Part shown: positions 22,301 through 29,752 of the stretch, in pieces
Layout: each line of letters starts with the position of its first letter
Numbering within the stretch: position 1 is the first letter of the stretch
DNA from: a virus
Direction: 5' to 3' (one strand)
IMG/VR virus record: IMGVR_UViG_3300042535_000010
Coordinates: 1 to 54,718 of that record
Length of the DNA: 54,718 nt
Translations under genes and position numbers: made by a program
The notes under the pieces: generated by a model
Database searches by the model: none
Told to the model about the DNA's origin: nothing
The model's input: the letters and a program-made list of their open reading frames with translations, nothing else

Positions 22301-22798
22301 CTCGTCGTGCCGGGCCAGGAATAAACCCCTGGCCTGGCGCCAATCCATCTCGCGCATATGCTGCTCGTAGATCGAGTGCAGCCCGCATTTGAGGTGACGA
22401 TACTCCTCTTGCCAGGCACGCTTGTCCGCGACGTGGACGGCAGCGGCGGACGCGGAGTCCAGATACGCCAGCGGGTACCCCAGCTCACGCAGCCGGGCCT
22501 CGATCACATGCTCCATTAGGCGGTATCCTGGGACCTCGCGCTTGATCGGGGTCGGGACGTCGACCAGGAACGCCTCGGCGGCGTCGTGCCAGAGCGCGGC
22601 CAGGGACCAGATTCCCTCGCACATGTGTGACACGAACACCGAGTGTTGCGCCACACTGTATGGGTGCCGCAGGCTGCCCCCACAGCGGTTGATCTGGGCC
22701 AGGCGATTGGCCACGATCTCGACCGACACATCGCGCGGCTGCAGGTCCAGGATGTTGTACAGCCGGCCTGTTTCGTCACTCATGATGATCTTGTCCAT
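22256..22798 (-). CDS. HD-domain phosphohydrolase (YfbR/DatZ-like)
   Basis: 180 residues from ATG 22798. 'HPYSVAQHSVFVSHM' supplies the first metal histidine, 'LWHDAAEAFLVDVPTPIKREV' the HD pair and the conserved EAxxxDxPxPxK loop of YfbR-type 5'-nucleotidases and related dNTP hydrolases. The final Asp is probably in 'YLDSASAA'. It likely trims a deoxynucleotide pool. The start is uncertain (TTG 22831, ATG 22783 also fit), and ATG 22798 lies in a hairpin arm. Last gene of the minus replication operon. Confidence 0.82.
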   Translation of the reverse strand: MDKIIMSDETGRLYNILDLQPRDVSVEIVANRLAQINRCGGSLRHPYSVAQHSVFVSHMCEGIWSLAALWHDAAEAFLVDVPTPIKREVPGYRLMEHVIEARLRELGYPLAYLDSASAAAVHVADKRAWQEEYRHLKCGLHSIYEQHMREMDWRQARGLFLARHDELVARNGAELGRRQI

Positions 22799-22850
22799 CA
22801 AGCAAGGCAGGGCCAGTATCCGAGTTGTCAAGCCGTGCCCTGCTTGATGG
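22795..22850 (-). promoter_or_regulatory. Hairpin enclosing the HD gene start
   Basis: CCATCAAGCA (22795-22804) and TGCTTGATGG (22841-22850) are perfect inverted repeats, with nearby GGGC/GCCC able to extend the stem. On the minus-strand transcript the 3' arm contains the ATG at 22798, so folding would hide that start codon. Confidence 0.55.
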
Positions 22851-22852
22851 GC

Positions 22853-22869
22853 GGCCCCTTACGGGGGCC
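22853..22869. repeat. GC hairpin GGCCCC-TTACG-GGGGCC
   Basis: Six-base perfect stem with a five-base loop between the SSB-like and HD genes. There is no T-run on either side, so it is an RNA structure or weak attenuator rather than a clear terminator. Confidence 0.5.
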
Positions 22870-22913
22870 AGTCGGCCTGGTCGTACCCAGACATGCGCAC
22901 TAGGCGCCGAGTC

Positions 22914-23444
22914 TTACTTGGCGGCCTCGAAGAACTTGTGTGTGAAGTACGCACCGTTGTCGCTGCGTTTCGCCGTGCACTTGACCACGAAGCGTGCGCC
23001 GTCGTACTTGCCCGCGAGCAGGCCCTGGTACACCTGCTGGCAGAGCGCCTCGGCTTGGGCCTCGCGATCGAGGTCGGCCTGCGTGGGCACGTCCGGGTTC
23101 GCGCGAGTGGTAGTGAACACCGGGTGCTCGCTCGCACCTGGCATGAGCGCGACGCAGAGCGCGCGCATGTTGCGGAGAGCGCGGTAGCCTCCGCACTTAG
23201 TCACGTCTGAGTTGTCCCACAAGTTGAAGCCTGTGATCCGGATGCGGTGGATCTTGTTCTCGGTGGGAAAGTCTACAGGCTTGATCTCTACTTTAAGAGT
23301 CCAGCCCGCGTCTTTGCCTTTGTGTCCGGTGACCTTGTACTGCTCGGCCTTGCCGCAGATCACGACCGTGCCCTCGCCCGAGGGCAGGTCCGGGCGTTCG
23401 ACCGGACCTTGCACGTTACCCATGTTCACGTTTTGATTATTCAT
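22914..23444 (-). CDS. SSB/OB-fold-like DNA-binding protein
   Basis: 176 residues starting MNNQNVNMGNVQGPVERPDL. Beta-rich residues 25-75 ('GTVVICGKAEQYKVTGHKGKDAGWTLKVEI') look like an OB-fold, and the helical C-terminal part includes 'DREAQAEALCQQVYQGLLAG'. Placed between the helicase and HD genes in one operon, ATGA-coupled to the helicase, it probably covers single-stranded DNA during replication or recombination. Family assignment is inference. Confidence 0.5.
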   Translation of the reverse strand: MNNQNVNMGNVQGPVERPDLPSGEGTVVICGKAEQYKVTGHKGKDAGWTLKVEIKPVDFPTENKIHRIRITGFNLWDNSDVTKCGGYRALRNMRALCVALMPGASEHPVFTTTRANPDVPTQADLDREAQAEALCQQVYQGLLAGKYDGARFVVKCTAKRSDNGAYFTHKFFEAAK

Positions 23445-25162
23445 CTGATTAGATCCTCGATTTCAGAGACGTCACCACTCCAGTCAGCATACGCTAGTTT
23501 TTTCGGCACGCAAGTCCGACGCTGCGATCCGTAGCTATCGGTAATCGCCTGGCGCAGCGTGTGCAGCTTCGCAGGTGTGTAATAAGGAATCACACAGCGC
23601 ACATCGTGCTTCTGCCCGGGCCGGTGAATGCGCCCGAGCATCTGCTCTACCTTGTCGCCAACGCTGTGCATGCCCAGGCAATACATGCGGTCGAACCAGT
23701 GCTGTAGGTTCAGACCGACCGAGCACGTATCCATAGAGGCGATGCAGGAGCCTCGGTGCTGCTCGATGTTGTTACCCTGGGCGTCGTTACCTTTCTGCCA
23801 AAAGAACGGCAGGCCGGTCAACCTCGCGAGCTCGCGGCCTGTATGTGGGAAGTCGACCCAGCACACGCCCCGGCCCTCGGACTCGTCCCGGAGCCAGGCG
23901 GCAGCATCTTCGAGCGCCGTGCGGTCTACCCAGCGCGCGACCGTGTTCGGGCGAAAGCGCTTGTCCCACTCATCCCACAGCTCGAACAGCCCGTAGTAGG
24001 GTGAGCCTTCGCGTTGCAGCGCTAACTTGACCAGCTCCTCGGACTCGAGCCCGGGGATCTCCCGGCCGATGATATCGGACACCACGATGGCCCAGGCCCT
24101 GCGCGCCTCGCGGTACGCCTCGGGGGCCGGCGGGTCCCACACATAATACCATCCGGTCTCGAGCTGCACGTCGCGCTGATACACCTCGATATCGGACGTG
24201 AGCACATAGCCGTCCGGAGTCTCGCGATAGACCTTGTCGTCTTCTGTGCGCCGCTTCTTATGCATGTGCTCTAGCGCTGCGGCCACGGACAGGGGCGTCG
24301 GGTATTGCCGAACCTCGACCGAGAACCCCATTTCGGGCCTGGTCCCGATCGATGCCACGACCCCGGGCGTGTGCACGAACCGCTGGCCATACGCCTCTTG
24401 CGCGGCCTCGAGATCATCCAGGTCCGAGGGCACGACCCACAGCCCGCGCAGGGGCGAGGGGTCGATTCGCTTGTACTCCGGGATCTTATCCCCTAGCGCG
24501 CCGTGCCACGCGAGCGCCTGGAACAGGTCCAGGGGCATAGGTGAGTGCTCACGCAGGCTGTAGCTGATCATGTGCCAGTAGCTCATAGGCGAGCGCGAGC
24601 CCAGGCTTGCGGACAAGCAGAAGAGCAGCGGGCGGGCGTCGCTCATGAAGTAGCGCAGCTTCTTCCAGGCGGTGTTGCCACTGTCCTGCAGCTCCTGGCA
24701 CTCGTCCAGGATCACCAGGTCGGGGTTGATCTCGGCCAGCGCCGCAGCGCCGTGCTTGCGCTGGAGCTTCTCGTACGAGAGGATCGCGGGCTTGATCAGC
24801 TTCCAGCTCTTGCTATCGGTCTCGAAGTCGCGCTCTGTCTTCTCGAGGATGGAGCCACCGGGCACCACGAGCAGCGGGCGCACGCGGCCCTTGCGCCTGA
24901 ACAGCGTGGCGAGCATGAATGAGAGCAGGGTCTTACCTCCACCTGGGAGGATCGGCGCGATCAGCCCGTCCATGTTCCAGGCATCGACCAGCGCCGCGGC
25001 CTGGACGTCGCGCAGCATTGCGCCCGGCTCCTTGCGGTACTCGGCCGAGATCTGCTCGGCGACGGCGCGGATGCGCGTGTCGGTCTGCCAGGCTCTCGCC
25101 GGCAGGGCGCGGACTCGCTGAAAGTCTAGCGAGTCCGCGCGTACTACTGCGGGCGTGAGCAT
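23441..25162 (-). CDS. SNF2-like superfamily 2 helicase
   Basis: 573 residues. Motif I is 'LPGGGKT' (about 91-97), a GGGKT variant; motif II is 'LDECQ' (about 150-154); 'CLSASLGS' is motif III-like. The C-terminal RecA lobe has 'SVGLNLQHWFDRMYCLG' (motif V) and 'QMLGRIHRPGQK' (motif VI), typical of SNF2/RapA-type ATPases. It would translocate on or remodel DNA in replication or recombination. Start overlaps the nuclease stop (TGATG). Confidence 0.88.
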   Translation of the reverse strand: MLTPAVVRADSLDFQRVRALPARAWQTDTRIRAVAEQISAEYRKEPGAMLRDVQAAALVDAWNMDGLIAPILPGGGKTLLSFMLATLFRRKGRVRPLLVVPGGSILEKTERDFETDSKSWKLIKPAILSYEKLQRKHGAAALAEINPDLVILDECQELQDSGNTAWKKLRYFMSDARPLLFCLSASLGSRSPMSYWHMISYSLREHSPMPLDLFQALAWHGALGDKIPEYKRIDPSPLRGLWVVPSDLDDLEAAQEAYGQRFVHTPGVVASIGTRPEMGFSVEVRQYPTPLSVAAALEHMHKKRRTEDDKVYRETPDGYVLTSDIEVYQRDVQLETGWYYVWDPPAPEAYREARRAWAIVVSDIIGREIPGLESEELVKLALQREGSPYYGLFELWDEWDKRFRPNTVARWVDRTALEDAAAWLRDESEGRGVCWVDFPHTGRELARLTGLPFFWQKGNDAQGNNIEQHRGSCIASMDTCSVGLNLQHWFDRMYCLGMHSVGDKVEQMLGRIHRPGQKHDVRCVIPYYTPAKLHTLRQAITDSYGSQRRTCVPKKLAYADWSGDVSEIEDLIR

Positions 25163-26262
25163 CAGCCGAACGAGACCTTGCCGCCAGCCTTGAGGATGCA
25201 GCGGACCGAGCGACCAAGCTCGGCGTCGAGCAAGTCCTGGCCCAAGGGCGAGTGCTCGGTGTTCATCATCTTGCTGCGTGTCTCGAAGTCCTCAGGCAGC
25301 ACCTTCGCCTTGGTTTGATCGGCGGCGAGGGCAGCCGTGAACGCAGGCTCCGGCAACGTCGGGATCTTGACAGGCTCGGTCACGACCGTGGCCGGGCTCT
25401 CGAGCACAGGGAGTTGCGCGACCTGCGCAACGGCAGGGGTCGAGGCAACAGCCGGGCCGCCGAGCAGGTTGACGGTAGCGGGCGCGGTCACAGCTGCGGG
25501 GTTCTTGAACTGGGCCATCATCGCGAGCAAATCGGGCTGACTCATGATCTCATTCCTCCGGTCACAATATTGTCGAACATCACAGGCACCATACTCGTAA
25601 CACAGGTTCTTGTTCGTGTCCAGCTGACGGGGGTCATCTGCATTCACGATCCGGAGTGCCTTACGCGCGCGGTTGTACAGCTGCGGGCGCCGCGTCTCGA
25701 GCTCCACGCGTGTGAACGTGGCCGTGATTGGCTCCGGAGCGCCGTGCGCGATCCGGTCGTAGGGCGCAGCATCGGCCGACTTCTTTGTCCTGAGATAGAG
25801 CCAGGTGCAGGTCACGCCCTGCTTCTCGGGGTGGCGATCGAGCGCGTCCAGGCAGTATGCCTGTACCTGGGGGTCGGTTAGCATCGCATCCCGGTGCTGC
25901 AGCTTCGGCTTCTGCGTCGACGTCTTGTAGTCGATCACGACCAGCTCCGGGTCTGTCAGCCGGTGATCGTACTTGCCCGAGATCTCGAAGCCGGGTGCGA
26001 ATGGGATCTTGACCCAGCCCTCAGCTGTGCCCTCTCCGGGTTTCGGCAGGTAGGGCATGGCGAGCATGAGCGCAGCCTTGAGCGCGGGGTGCTCGGGCAC
26101 CGTACCGTGGCGTGTCCACTGCTCGAACGCGTCGTGTACCGCGTTGCCAAACTGGCGCCCTCCTGCGTCCTTGTCCTCACCTTTCGGTAGGTGATACACG
26201 AGCCAGCCCCGAACGGGGCACTCGCACTTACTCATCATGCTCGGGCTGGCGCGCTTGAACAT
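25162..26262 (-). CDS. PD-(D/E)XK nuclease (Cas4/RecB-like)
   Basis: 366 residues. 'FGNAVHDAFEQW' is the motif I histidine region; 'ISGKYDHRL' (Asp) and 'VVIDYKTS' (D-x-K core) form the active site; 'LTDPQVQAYCLDAL' is the QxxxY motif. Four cysteines (two near residues 13-15 and two at about 211 and 216 in CYEYGACDVRQYC) could hold an iron-sulfur cluster as in Cas4/AddB. A long low-complexity Ala/Pro/Thr tail (about 245-330) is unusual. First gene of the minus operon, with a leaderless promoter. Confidence 0.85.
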   Translation of the reverse strand: MFKRASPSMMSKCECPVRGWLVYHLPKGEDKDAGGRQFGNAVHDAFEQWTRHGTVPEHPALKAALMLAMPYLPKPGEGTAEGWVKIPFAPGFEISGKYDHRLTDPELVVIDYKTSTQKPKLQHRDAMLTDPQVQAYCLDALDRHPEKQGVTCTWLYLRTKKSADAAPYDRIAHGAPEPITATFTRVELETRRPQLYNRARKALRIVNADDPRQLDTNKNLCYEYGACDVRQYCDRRNEIMSQPDLLAMMAQFKNPAAVTAPATVNLLGGPAVASTPAVAQVAQLPVLESPATVVTEPVKIPTLPEPAFTAALAADQTKAKVLPEDFETRSKMMNTEHSPLGQDLLDAELGRSVRCILKAGGKVSFG

Positions 26263-26277
26263 GCCGCTAGGCTAGCA
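26263..26277 (-). promoter_or_regulatory. Leaderless promoter of minus replication operon
   Basis: TGC-TAGCCT plus six bases before ATG 26262 on the minus strand. Confidence 0.75.
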
Positions 26278-26344
26278 CGCCTGACGCTTTACACAACACA
26301 ACACGTTTTACACTAGGGGTCGGAGCTTATGGGAAACCGATCGA

Positions 26345-26460
26345 GGGAGGGTCATAGTATCACCCTCCATTCAGATCCATTCCCCATGCGCGTGACCTAT
26401 GTGTATTTAGAGTAAAGCCCGTATATGTGCTTTACGAATCAAGGGGCTACACGTTCCGGC
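26345..26460. promoter_or_regulatory. AT-rich conserved noncoding element, copy 2
   Basis: Aligns over its whole length with 2269-2384. Here it lies between the divergent replication operons, which makes a replication origin or a two-way control region plausible. Best-preserved blocks: ACCTATGTGTAT, TTAGAGTAAAG, GTATATGTG and TACACGTTCCGGC. Confidence 0.7.
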
Positions 26461-26512
26461 CGCAGCATCTGGATGTGTGCGACCTGTATTTGCGCCGGAC
26501 CCCCAGGTGCGC

Positions 26513-26524
26513 TACAGTCCCCGC
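26513..26524 (+). promoter_or_regulatory. -10 promoter, leaderless
   Basis: TACAGT plus six bases before ATG 26525. It heads the plus-strand replication operon. Confidence 0.65.
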
Positions 26525-29041
26525 ATGAGCTATGCTGCGTTCCTTCGCGAGTACCCTCACCGGATTGCGCTTCGCGAAATAGGTAACGGATTCAAGGGCA
26601 AGGAGCCGATCGCGAACGGCTGGCAGACCTCGACCTTGACCGAGGACGACGTCCCGGGCCGGTACGGGATCCCGTGTGGGCGCCCGCTGCGCGACGGCTA
26701 CCTGGTCGTGATCGACGTCGACAGCGCGCCAGACCTCGCGATCCTAGAGCAGCGCTACGGCAAGCTGCCCACCACGCTCTCGGTCGCGACCGGGCAGGGC
26801 ACACACCTGTACTTCATCTCGCGCCGCCCCTGCGGCAACAGCACGCCCTGGGACAAGACCATCGCTGTGGATGTGCGCGGGCTTGGCGGCCAGGTCGTAG
26901 GAGCGGGCCAGCAGCACCACAGTGGGGCGCACTACAACGCGAACACGGCTGAGATCGCGTACCTGCCCGAGACCTGGCCCCTGCTCCCGCCCGGCGCGCA
27001 GCGCGAGCGCGGAGCCGTCTCGGCTCTGCCTGTGTCCCCTACGCTCGGCCAGATCAAGATGGCGGCCAGGCTCCTGGCCCCGTCTCAGGCCGCGTGGTTC
27101 GTCGCGCTCGCGTCCGGGCAGGTCATGCCCGGGTTCGAGAAGGGTAAGAAGACGCACGCGACCATGCTGTCGCTCGCGCTCGCGATGGTGGACGTCTGGG
27201 GCCCAGGTCTAGACCTGGAGCCGCTCGAGGACATGCTCTCGGTGAGCTGGCCCTCATACCTGAAGAACCGCGCGGACTTCGCGCGCGCCCTCGCAGGCGC
27301 CGCGGCCTCGTTCCAGGGGCAGCCGCTGCTCGCCGGGCCTATGCCGAAGGTCGAGCTCGCGCCCGCCGCACAGGAGCGAGAGCTGCCCTCTGGATCTGAC
27401 CTGCGCTCGCGAGCGGTCCAGAAAGGCACGCCTAAGGATCGCGCGCTCGTGATCCAGGCCATCGCAAGTGGCCGGCAGGTGGACCCGGGCGAGGCAGCCT
27501 ACGTGCTCCTGTGGGCGTTCCCCGGGCTCGCGCCGGACCAGGCGCAGCAGCTATGCCCAGCCATCGAACTCAGCCACTGCGCAGCCGCTACGCTGCGCCT
27601 GTCCGAGGAGAGCGCCGCGGCGCACCTGGCCGCGACCGAGGCTGAGGAAGCGAAGACGCTCAAGGCCGCGGAGAAGCGAGCGAAAGAGGCCGCGAAGAAA
27701 CAAGCGGCTGAGTCTGCCGCCGCGCGCGCGGCGAAGTTCACGGCCGAGGGCCTGGACCTGCGCCTGGACTCGAAGGGGCGCCCCGTCGACGGCATGGGCA
27801 ACATTGCCAAGATCCTGCGCGCGCGCGTACAGGTTCAGGTTCACGTGCGCGGGCGAGACGCGACCATAGGCTGGGACGGCGAGGCTGCGGAACACATCGG
27901 GCCGACGCACATCGCCGAGCAGATCGACCTCGCGTATGAGATGCCAGTGCGCCCGGGCGTGATCAAGGGCTGGCTTGAGGAAGCGGTGCTGAACACCGCC
28001 AACGAATATGACCCGATCGTGGGCTACCTGCAGGCCGCGAAGTGGGACGGGCGCGCGCGCCTGGACTCGTGGCTTGACGCGTTCGTGGCCCAGCCCACGA
28101 GCTACACGAGAGCCGTGGGCCGGTATCTGATCCTGGCCGCTGTCGCGCGCACGGTCGCACCTGGCTGCCACTTGGGCTACACGCCCGTGCTCATCGGCGA
28201 CGAGGGCACGGGCAAGTCCGGCATGCTGAACGCACTCTGCGCCGGCCTGGACGGGACCCGGTTTGGGCAGCGCAGCCGATTCGCAGGCCAGCCCACGAAC
28301 GGTATGGAGGGCAAGGATCTGATCCTCGCCCGGCACAAGGCCCTGATCTACGAGGACGCAGAGGCGGTGAACCACAGCCAGCGCGAGGCTGAGCAGTCGC
28401 GCGCGGACTTGAGCGCGGAAACGGACCTGGTCCGGCCCCCGTACGCGGCTCGTGCGCTGCTCATCCCGCGTCGGTTCGTGACTGTGATCACGACCAACCA
28501 TAAGCAAATACACGGAGATCGCGAGGGCCGGCGCTATGCCCCGGTGCACCTCAAGCGCTACCTGCTGGCGAACGGCAACCCAGACATCAAGCGCCGCTCG
28601 CGCGAGGTGGGCTCGATGCTGGAACAGCTGCACTCGGAGGCGACCCAGATCTGGGCCGAGGCCGTGGCCGTGTTCGCGGTCGAGGGCCTGCGCGCGCTCG
28701 AGTGTCTGCGTGCTGGCGAGGTCGCGGACCAGCTCGCAGCTGAGCAGAGCGACGCGCGCGAGTCCGGCGAGGAAGACATCGTGGCCGAGAACATCGAGCG
28801 CGCGCTCACGCAGGCGACCGAGGGCAAGGGCCTGCCGCTTGCGGACACCGCAAGCGCGGACCGATACGGGCGCGGGCAGGTGGTGAGCCTGACAGCGCTG
28901 GCCGAGGTCGCGCTAGGAATGAGCAAGGCCGACGCGATGCGAGCCGCGCGCAAGATAGGCAAGGTCATGTCTCGGCTTGGCTGGAGACGTGTGCACACAG
29001 GCACAGCCCGCGTTTGGCTTGCGCCGGGGGTCAAGGCGTGA
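26525..29041 (+). CDS. Primase-polymerase / VapE-like helicase
   Basis: 838 residues. Residues about 1-160 form a bifunctional primase-polymerase domain: 'LVVIDVDSAPD' (metal aspartates), 'VATGQGTHLYF' and 'DVRGLGGQVVGAGQ'. An Ala/Lys-rich coiled linker (about 365-405) follows. The C-terminal half is a VapE/D5-like SF3-type ATPase with Walker A 'IGDEGTGKSG', an acidic 'IYEDAEAV' strand and the sensor 'VITTNH'. It would unwind DNA and make primers. ATG 26525 is chosen over 26477 by the promoter position. Confidence 0.88.
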   Translation: MSYAAFLREYPHRIALREIGNGFKGKEPIANGWQTSTLTEDDVPGRYGIPCGRPLRDGYLVVIDVDSAPDLAILEQRYGKLPTTLSVATGQGTHLYFISRRPCGNSTPWDKTIAVDVRGLGGQVVGAGQQHHSGAHYNANTAEIAYLPETWPLLPPGAQRERGAVSALPVSPTLGQIKMAARLLAPSQAAWFVALASGQVMPGFEKGKKTHATMLSLALAMVDVWGPGLDLEPLEDMLSVSWPSYLKNRADFARALAGAAASFQGQPLLAGPMPKVELAPAAQERELPSGSDLRSRAVQKGTPKDRALVIQAIASGRQVDPGEAAYVLLWAFPGLAPDQAQQLCPAIELSHCAAATLRLSEESAAAHLAATEAEEAKTLKAAEKRAKEAAKKQAAESAAARAAKFTAEGLDLRLDSKGRPVDGMGNIAKILRARVQVQVHVRGRDATIGWDGEAAEHIGPTHIAEQIDLAYEMPVRPGVIKGWLEEAVLNTANEYDPIVGYLQAAKWDGRARLDSWLDAFVAQPTSYTRAVGRYLILAAVARTVAPGCHLGYTPVLIGDEGTGKSGMLNALCAGLDGTRFGQRSRFAGQPTNGMEGKDLILARHKALIYEDAEAVNHSQREAEQSRADLSAETDLVRPPYAARALLIPRRFVTVITTNHKQIHGDREGRRYAPVHLKRYLLANGNPDIKRRSREVGSMLEQLHSEATQIWAEAVAVFAVEGLRALECLRAGEVADQLAAEQSDARESGEEDIVAENIERALTQATEGKGLPLADTASADRYGRGQVVSLTALAEVALGMSKADAMRAARKIGKVMSRLGWRRVHTGTARVWLAPGVKA

Positions 29042-29056
29042 CAGGGTTCTCCCTGT
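29041..29056 (+). promoter_or_regulatory. Hairpin directly before methylase start
   Basis: ACAGGG-TTCT-CCCTGT fills exactly the gap between the primase stop and ATG 29057, leaving no room for a ribosome binding site. It may control translation of the methylase. Confidence 0.5.
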
Positions 29057-29752
29057 ATGCAGTACCTCGGTGGCAAGACACGGATCGCGAAACAGATCGT
29101 AGCGCAACTGCCTGACGCCAAGTGTGTCTGGGAGCCGTTCTGTGGCGGTCTAAACATGACCCTCGAACTCGCGAAACGATATGAGTTCGTGGGTGCGTCG
29201 GACCTACACCCCGGTCCAATCGCGCTTGGTCAGGCGCTCAAGGACGGCTGGCAGCCGCCGATTGAGGTGTCTCGAGAGGACTGGTATGCCGCGAAGCTCC
29301 TGCCCGACACAGACCCGCGCAAGGCGTTCATCGGGTTTGGCTGCAGCTTCGGAGGTAAGTGGTTTGGGGGATACGCAAAGGATGACCCTGCGCACGGTTC
29401 TTATTTTGCTGGCGCCTGTGGTGCATTCTGCGAGCGTCTTAGACCTCTTACGACACGCATCGCGTTCGCACGCCTCGATTTCATGACACAGACCCCACAG
29501 CCCGGAATACCGCTCATCTACTGCGATCCTCCGTATGCAGGCACGACGGGATACGAGACCGGAGATTGGGATCCTGACGCGTTTTGGGCTCGCTGCCGAG
29601 AATGGGTTGCGCAGGGGTCTCGTGTGTTTGTGTCTGAGTATAGCGGCCAGGGGTTACTTGTGTGGGAGGGAAAACCACGCAAGAGCAGCATGAATAAAGG
29701 CGAGACCGGAGCGGTTACTGTGACAGAGCGCCTATACGAGGTCACGCTGTGA
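29057..29752 (+). CDS. DNA adenine methylase (Dam/D12 class), copy 2
   Basis: 231 residues. N-terminal MQYLGGKTRIAKQI and EPFCGGLNM (AdoMet site), then 'LIYCDPPYAGTTGY' (motif IV). Same fold and length as the 14511 gene but only moderately similar, so this is an old duplication or a separate acquisition. It lies in the replication operon and overlaps the polymerase start (GTGA). Probably methylates phage DNA as it is made. Confidence 0.88.
   Translation: MQYLGGKTRIAKQIVAQLPDAKCVWEPFCGGLNMTLELAKRYEFVGASDLHPGPIALGQALKDGWQPPIEVSREDWYAAKLLPDTDPRKAFIGFGCSFGGKWFGGYAKDDPAHGSYFAGACGAFCERLRPLTTRIAFARLDFMTQTPQPGIPLIYCDPPYAGTTGYETGDWDPDAFWARCREWVAQGSRVFVSEYSGQGLLVWEGKPRKSSMNKGETGAVTVTERLYEVTL

Noticed and set aside
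22858-22893. Eleven-codon minus frame MSGYDQADWPP between the SSB-like and HD genes
   Set aside because: Too short, no matching promoter spacing or ribosome site, and it overlaps the GC hairpin.
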